From the NCBI RefSeq assembly GCF_021018895.1, contig NC_079364.1, positions 10,794,901 to 10,858,900 of the forward strand: a stretch of 64,000 nucleotides of DNA, in the 5' to 3' direction. Positions 58,561 to 64,000 of the stretch are shown in pieces. The position numbers and the translations under genes were made by a program. Source of the DNA: Seriola aureovittata. Lineage: Eukaryota; Chordata; Actinopteri; Carangiformes; Carangidae. How positions within the stretch are numbered: position 1 is the first letter of the stretch; each line of letters opens with the position of its first letter. The notes beneath the pieces are model-generated. The model searched no databases. It had not been told where the DNA came from and saw only the letters and a list, made by a program, of their open reading frames with translations.

Positions 58561-61500
58561 GTTAAATTCCAAGCCATTTCCCAGCTGCTGCTTCCAAAAT
58601 CCAGATTTTTATAACAACGATGTTGTCTGAGAAGATCACCAAACACATCAGTTAAAGACAAAGAATGCTGTGTTTTCAGTTATATTTACTTATGAAATGA
58701 TCTCTCAGAAAGAAATACAGAAGCGGCAGAATCTTTCTTATTTTGTCTCTCACACAGCACCTACCACCTTTCCTCAAAAAGTGACCATAACCTTCATATA
58801 CATCCACTGCAGAAGATAAAGACCTTTATTTGAGGCAGCTCCTCATTTCCTCTGATATGTATAATTGGTCACAGTGGTTTGCCGTGCTAGAGTTATTGCA
58901 TTATGTGTTAATACAAACTCAACATCATAAGTGTTTCAAATTAAAAGCCCTCTAGTGTTTCAGTGAACACAAAGCCTTTATTTCTTGACAGGGCCTTTAT
59001 TGCTGTCTAAGTATAATGCCTAATTTCCGGCTGCTGGCCCCCCTGTTGCAGTTCAGACAAAACTGCAAGCTATTCGATATCTATCCATCAATCTATCAAC
59101 CTACCCACCTACCAATTATGCTCAACTTCATAACTGACACGCTGTGACACTGGAAAGGCAGGACGCTAAAGATAGAGCTTCAGAACACTAACAAATCTAT
59201 GACTTATTTCAGCCTTGAAATACTATCTTACTGTTAGACGAACACTTGAACAATCAGGAAAATGATATAATTCACATGAGAAATATATCAAATTGCCTTT
59301 AAGTTACAGATTCTGTACATGAATTCTAATCATAGTGTTCAAAGAATTAAGCATTTAAACATTCCTTGTGTACTGGTGGTAACTTAGAATAAAAAGGTGA
59401 GCATATATCAACTTACTTTACAACTATGTAACAATTCAGAGTAACAAGTTTGAACCTACCAGGTGCCCTCAAATGTTAATCTGTAAACTTTGAAGTCAAG
59501 GTTGGAAGTAAATCTGTGAGCACAGATGTAATAAATAGGATGCAAGGTTTTCTTTGAAGACACTCCAGATGTCTTTTTATATCAATCTTACATTGGTTTA
59601 GAGGTAGCCTTCTTTCATGTCAAAACCTCATAGCAAAAAGGCCATGGCTTCAGCATTCATTATAGATAGCTCCTGAGAACATTCTCATGAATGAAATAGC
59701 AGCTTATACTTTAGGAAAAACTTTTAAGCTATGGTTGTCTTGCAGTGTTATGCACCTGTGGCCGAGTACCCCAATGAAGAACAGAAGACAAAAGATATGA
59801 TTCATACAGTAGATGAATTTAAGAAATAGGTCCTTTTTATGGTTATTGTTAGTCTTTCTTTTACTAATGTCACGTTACGAATAGATGCATATTACATATA
59901 AAGAAAACACAACCTCTCGCAGAAATATATATGATGTGTGGACTGCATGAAAGAGATGGCTCGCGGCACGGTATGTGGAGAAATTGAGCCCTCTTACAGG
60001 TACAGTAATTTGGACCATCCCAGTAATATTGTGTAATGGGAGTCAAGTATAAAAAACATTAATACAATGCAGTCTGCAATAACTTTTTGTGAACTCAGCT
60101 TAATTAGATTAATTAGAAACAAAGCAAGAATATCTATTGCCAGCTGAAAAGAGAAAACATTACTGGAACTGGGCAGTTACATTTTACATACATTACACTG
60201 TGCTATCAACATTAATTAAGAATAAGTTATTATGGTTAACATAGGGGTATAAAATAAAGGTACTTCATAAGATACTTTAAAAAATGGATGATAACATTTT
60301 GCAAGTGTGCACACATACTGTAAAAACTATCCATTTATAGCTCAACAGATGGCTGATGTAAACATGGGCTACTACTATGCTACATCCCCAGAGCTGCATC
60401 TAGGTGATGAATAGCCACAGCAGTCACTGTCTGCTCGACCTACTTTGTCCTCAATTGACATAATTCCAGTTTAGGTTATAAGCAACATCTATCATCGACT
60501 GCAAATGACAATGCAGTACTTTATCCCTCACTGCTACTGTGGCTGAATTAGATTCCTTATTGACTTGCTCTTGATTTAGATTCCTTATGCATCTTTGTGC
60601 ATGCAGGGGGTAATGTAACGCAAGACAGACTCTAATACATGCTGGATGTGACCACTACTAGCTGTCAGTAGTACACACATTCACATGTTGCTTCAGCAAT
60701 AACCTAAAGTCTGATAGCAAAACAGCCCACACAGAACGAACATCCCCACTGGTGACGCACATAAGATAAACTTGCACAAATAAAACTATTAGTGCATCAA
60801 ATCCGTGACAGGAAACTTTCTAGAGACAGATCTTAGGAAGCTCTAATTCTATTGGAGTTACCTAGGTCTAGTTCAGAGTAGAAGCAGCAGGGATGCAGCA
60901 GGGTTTCTATGTTTCCATGTTACTGCATTACAATGGTTTCATGGTCTCACCTACTGTACAACACCTCTTCTTATAGAGTTACAAACTTTGTAGAGCTGCT
61001 GGTTGTGGAGCCATTTTTCCCCCTATCTGGTGTTTCTATGTTTAGTAACGAAGAGACTAGCAACCATGTTTTTTTTCATTAGTTTGGCTTGGTATTTGGC
61101 TGCAAACAATACCCATGAACCTTGACCAGCATTCCTATAGAACTAAACGCAAGCATGGAGAGAATCAAGGTAGTGTAGAACAAAGCACCCTTTGGGTCTT
61201 GCAATGTGCGTCTTTGATCCTACCGGGGTTGTAAGATTTCTGAACATGTACTTTCGTTTTGATTTTTTGCTTTTATCCCCATTTCCCCCGGTTTTCCCTT
61301 GAATCTCTTGCGTTACCCATTATGAATATTTTGTGCAAAGGACAGACATTGAAGCAGTTTTAATGGTTAATTAAGAAGGGATGTGGTAAATATATGACAA
61401 AGCACACACATACACACACAACTGTCATTGCAGGAAGAATAGGTTAATATTGTATATTTGAATATTAAGGTCATAGTCATTATTTGTCACATACACTTGT

Positions 61501-61805
61501 TTCTTTGCCTTCTTTCACCCCAAGATTGTGCAAAGAGATAAGGTGAAGCATATAAGTATACATTATATCAGGTAAAGAGTAAAAGAGAAACTTTAGGGTT
61601 TGTTGACAGCTGATATGACATCAGTTGCCAAATTATTGCTATTTATATAGAATTATAGTAGGAAAAAAGAAACAAAACAAAACGAAACCAGACACATGGT
61701 GTCGTTTGGAAAGCGTCATTAAGAAACAGGTTCCTTCAAAATCCTTTGTGCCCCCAGCTGCTTGCTTGCTTGACGCACGCATGCACGCACGCACCAACGC
61801 ACCTT
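58561..61805. other. Noncoding stretch with a CNE-like block
   Basis: 58800-59060 is ordered and non-repetitive and may be a conserved noncoding element. The rest is AT-rich; 61390-61420 is CA-rich, and 61770-61800 has GCAC/GCATGCAC units. No gene recognised. Confidence 0.35.
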
Positions 61806-61875
61806 GTCCTTACCCTGTTAAGTGCCTTCAGATAAAATACATTATGATTTGGCGCTATACAAATAAAATTGAAAA
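61806..61875 (+). repeat. LINE/SINE 3' tail fragment
   Basis: CTGTTAAGTGCCTTCAGATA followed by TTATGATTTGGCGCTATACA and AATAAAATTGAAAAG matches the fish tail TTAAGTGCCTTGAGAT...TTTGGCGCTATATAAATAAAATTGA. Only the tail is left. Confidence 0.75.
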
Positions 61876-63072
61876 GATTTACATACAGACACATAGGCAC
61901 CCAAAATGTATCTTCCAACTTCACAAAACAGCAAGGTAAGCTTATACGTTTGGAAATCAAAGCTAAGTTACAATTTTGGAAAAAATGTGCACCTACAATT
62001 ATAATCAAAGATTATAGTTTGCACAGGATTGTTAGAAGAACAACAGTTAGCATGTTGTCTCTGCAGTTATAGTTAATCTCCATTCTCTCTTTTCTCTTCT
62101 TCCTTTTGAAATAAGTGAAAATTGGTGTTGAAAACCAAGTCATCAGTGGCAATTTGTGCCATTTTTGATGTATTTGGGCATACTTCCCACAGACAGTCCA
62201 ATATCCCCTGCCACAACAGCTGTGAACTCACACTCCTCTCTGCATGACTGGAAAGCAATATAGAAAATGTTATAGGAAATACTCTTTCTAGGAACCAGGG
62301 AACACCACGGAAAATTCTTTGGAAAATATCTTTTTCATGGAAAGTTAAATCTATGACTGTGTCAGTCACTTCCAAAGGAAAAGCTAAGGAAAATGGCAAG
62401 CTACCTCTAACACTGCAATATCATTCAGGAAACAATAATTAGTCTTGATTGGCTAGCTCAGTTATCTATAAAAAATTATACAACATATTACATTTAGCCA
62501 AGGATTCAAAACAGTGGCCTAGCATTTTTATTCTTCATTTATGTGGGTTATCACAAAGTTTTTATGTCATTAATAAGATTTTCTACTCAGGTAAACGCAA
62601 ATTTGGCATTTTCCTTTTCCAACTGATATCACACACAAGTGATTCATTCCCTTATTCAATAATGCTTTTGCATAAGCAGTTCTGAACAAATAACAGAAAG
62701 TAGCTGTTAGTGATGCATTAATATTACCATATAATGCAGCAGTAGCTTGTCTGGAATAAAAATTTAAAAAAAAAACTGTGTTTGAAGCATTAACAGAGAT
62801 AGCCAAGGAAAACACAGTACCTACAGACAAACAAACCTAATCAACACTGTCCAGTGACAGAGAAACAGACTTATCACCCGGAGAAAGGTGAGTGTGCTAA
62901 AAAGGAAAGAGACTTGAGATTAAAAACATTCAGAGATGAGAACTGACTGCACTTATGCCCTTTGGTATTGTTCATCAATTTATACTATGTCCTGTGGCAA
63001 CAGAACAGCGCAGGGTTTCACTGCAACATTAAAAACAAATGTTCATCCAAGTGCATTCTCAGAGAAGTATAA
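61876..63072. other. Noncoding stretch, no gene recognised
   Basis: Unique sequence. A 108-codon minus frame at 62399-62073 has no recognised motif (see rejected list). Confidence 0.4.
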
Positions 63073-63180
63073 CCAGCAGCCAGTTAGCTTAGCTTAGAAA
63101 AAAGACTAGAAACAGAGGCAAAAAAGCTAGCCTAGCAAATAAGCATATTTCCCTAAATGCCAAACTTTTCCTTTAAGACA
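63073..63180 (+). repeat. Fish dispersed repeat (TTAGCTTAGC type)
   Basis: CAGCAGCCAGTTAGCTTAGC, AAAGACTAGAAACAGAGGCA, AGCTAGCCTAGC and TTTTCCTTTAAGACAG appear in the order known from many teleost genomes, where the family reads CAGCCGGTTAGCTTAGCTTA. The middle is shortened. Confidence 0.7.
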
Positions 63181-63249
63181 GGAGTAAAATGCCAATAGAA
63201 GGAGAAGCTCTGAAAGTGAAGGGTGACCTCTTCAGAGGTCTGGGAGCAA

Positions 63250-63925
63250 CAGCTTAAAATGCTGAATCACCTTTGGATTTTAATTGGAAGCAAGCAATAG
63301 AGAAGAGTGATTGTGTCCGGTAAAAAGTAAAATAGATGCTGTGAGTTCAGTGATATAAAATGAAAGAATCATAAAAAGAATTCTGCGTTTGGTAGACAGT
63401 GAAGGGAGGTCAGTAAAGGAGAGGAGTGTTCTCTCTTCTGAATGAGTCTGGCTGACATCCACATAAGGAGAATTACAATAATTAAGATAAGAAGTAATTA
63501 AAGCATGTACTATGATCTCTAAATTCCCAAATAACAAAGATGATCTTAATTTTGCAACAGACATAAGATGGACTAAGCGAGCACTGTCAACAGTTTCAAT
63601 GTTTCTACAATTTTAAGCCAAATTCTAAACTTACTTACTGTACTTTTAGAAAGCTTTTCACAATTCAGCATTTGACATCCTCAAGAGTACGGGCTTAAAG
63701 CAACATGGATCATCCAGTTTCAGTAGAGAGTGCAGCTGCGTGTGGTCAGTAGGAGATGGATATATGGATTTTTTTTTGGTTTGTTGTTTTAATAGAGCCC
63801 ATTGGGAGCATATATAAACAGAATAAAATTGGGTCTAAAATATCAAAGTAGAGCCTAAAAATAGGGCAGAAGAAGCAACGCTGAAGCACACAGCAATCCT
63901 GTATTCTGCCCATCGTGGCAAGGGT
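63250..63925 (-). pseudogene. L2-like LINE reverse transcriptase and C-terminus remnant
   Basis: Minus-strand order: ILDPILFCLYMLPMGSI (63855-63805, the block before YADD), LHSLLKLDDP, NAELXKAF, then SVAKLRSSLLFGNLEIIVHA (63563-63504), ITSYLNYCNSPYVDVSQ, and further down TGHNHSSLLLASN. In fish L2 ORF2 the same order is LYMLPLGSI, YADDTQ, L---K, LR--L----LE-LIHAFI-SRLDYCNSL. The YADD itself is missing. The copy has stops and shifts and may continue beyond the right edge. Confidence 0.75.
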
Positions 63926-64000
63926 TACTGCAATTATTACTGAGTGTTTCAAAATTACTTCAAATACTATGTGACCTCTAAGTGGGTCTATGAATCATAT

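Noticed and set aside
62073..62399. 108-codon frame, minus strand
   Set aside because: The end (LWEVCPNTSKMAQIATDD) looks protein-like but I could not tie it to any family; not supported as a gene without a search.

Overview
This window reads as AT-rich nuclear DNA of a ray-finned fish, probably a percomorph teleost. The organism is inferred only from repeat families recognised by eye: Tc1-like transposons whose ends read CAGTGGCAAGAAAA, tRNA-derived SINEs with the tail AATAAAGGCATAAAA, CR1/L2/Rex1-type LINE pieces, a Gmr1-like Ty3/gypsy retrotransposon with a proline-tRNA primer site, and the fish dispersed repeats that carry GCTAACATGC or the words TTAGCTTAGC. Microsatellites are abundant. 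No prokaryotic gene organisation is present: no operons, no ribosome binding sites and no CRISPR array.

No complete host protein-coding gene was recognised. The longest open frame is 158 codons, about what chance gives in AT-rich DNA of this size, and nearly all open frames look like chance. Three or four short GC-richer segments bordered by good splice-like signals (446-547 minus, 12918-12943 plus, 18793-19385 plus, 53371-53518 plus) could be isolated exons, none matched to a family. The window is best described as a gene desert or a very large intron.

Layout. 1-17 kb: mostly unique noncoding DNA with microsatellites and several blocks that look like candidate conserved noncoding elements. 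17-25 kb: two short LINE/SINE tails, a candidate terminal exon, one tRNA-SINE and a possible solo LTR. 27.5-28.7 kb: a decayed Tc1-like transposon (plus strand). 29.6-31.7 kb: a GC-rich unexplained block, then pieces of two different LINEs on opposite strands. 32-37 kb: GA, G and TA simple repeats and CNE-like unique DNA. 37.8 kb: the better preserved tRNA-SINE. 41.3-46.7 kb: the most structured part, a fish dispersed repeat split by a 4.6-kb Gmr1-like LTR retrotransposon (minus strand) that also contains a LINE endonuclease fragment. 47.8-52.5 kb: more dispersed repeat, a second Tc1-like copy in the opposite orientation, a TG tract and another fish repeat. 53-63 kb: unique DNA, a hairpin, a possible solo LTR and an inverted dispersed repeat. 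63-64 kb: a fish repeat and an L2-like LINE fragment.

The coding remnants belong to selfish elements, and all are broken by stops, frameshifts or active-site changes. None is expected to be active. The most informative observation is the retrotransposon, where integrase lies before reverse transcriptase, the reverse of the usual Ty3/gypsy order and diagnostic of the Gmr1-like group. I found no evidence for a new biological system.
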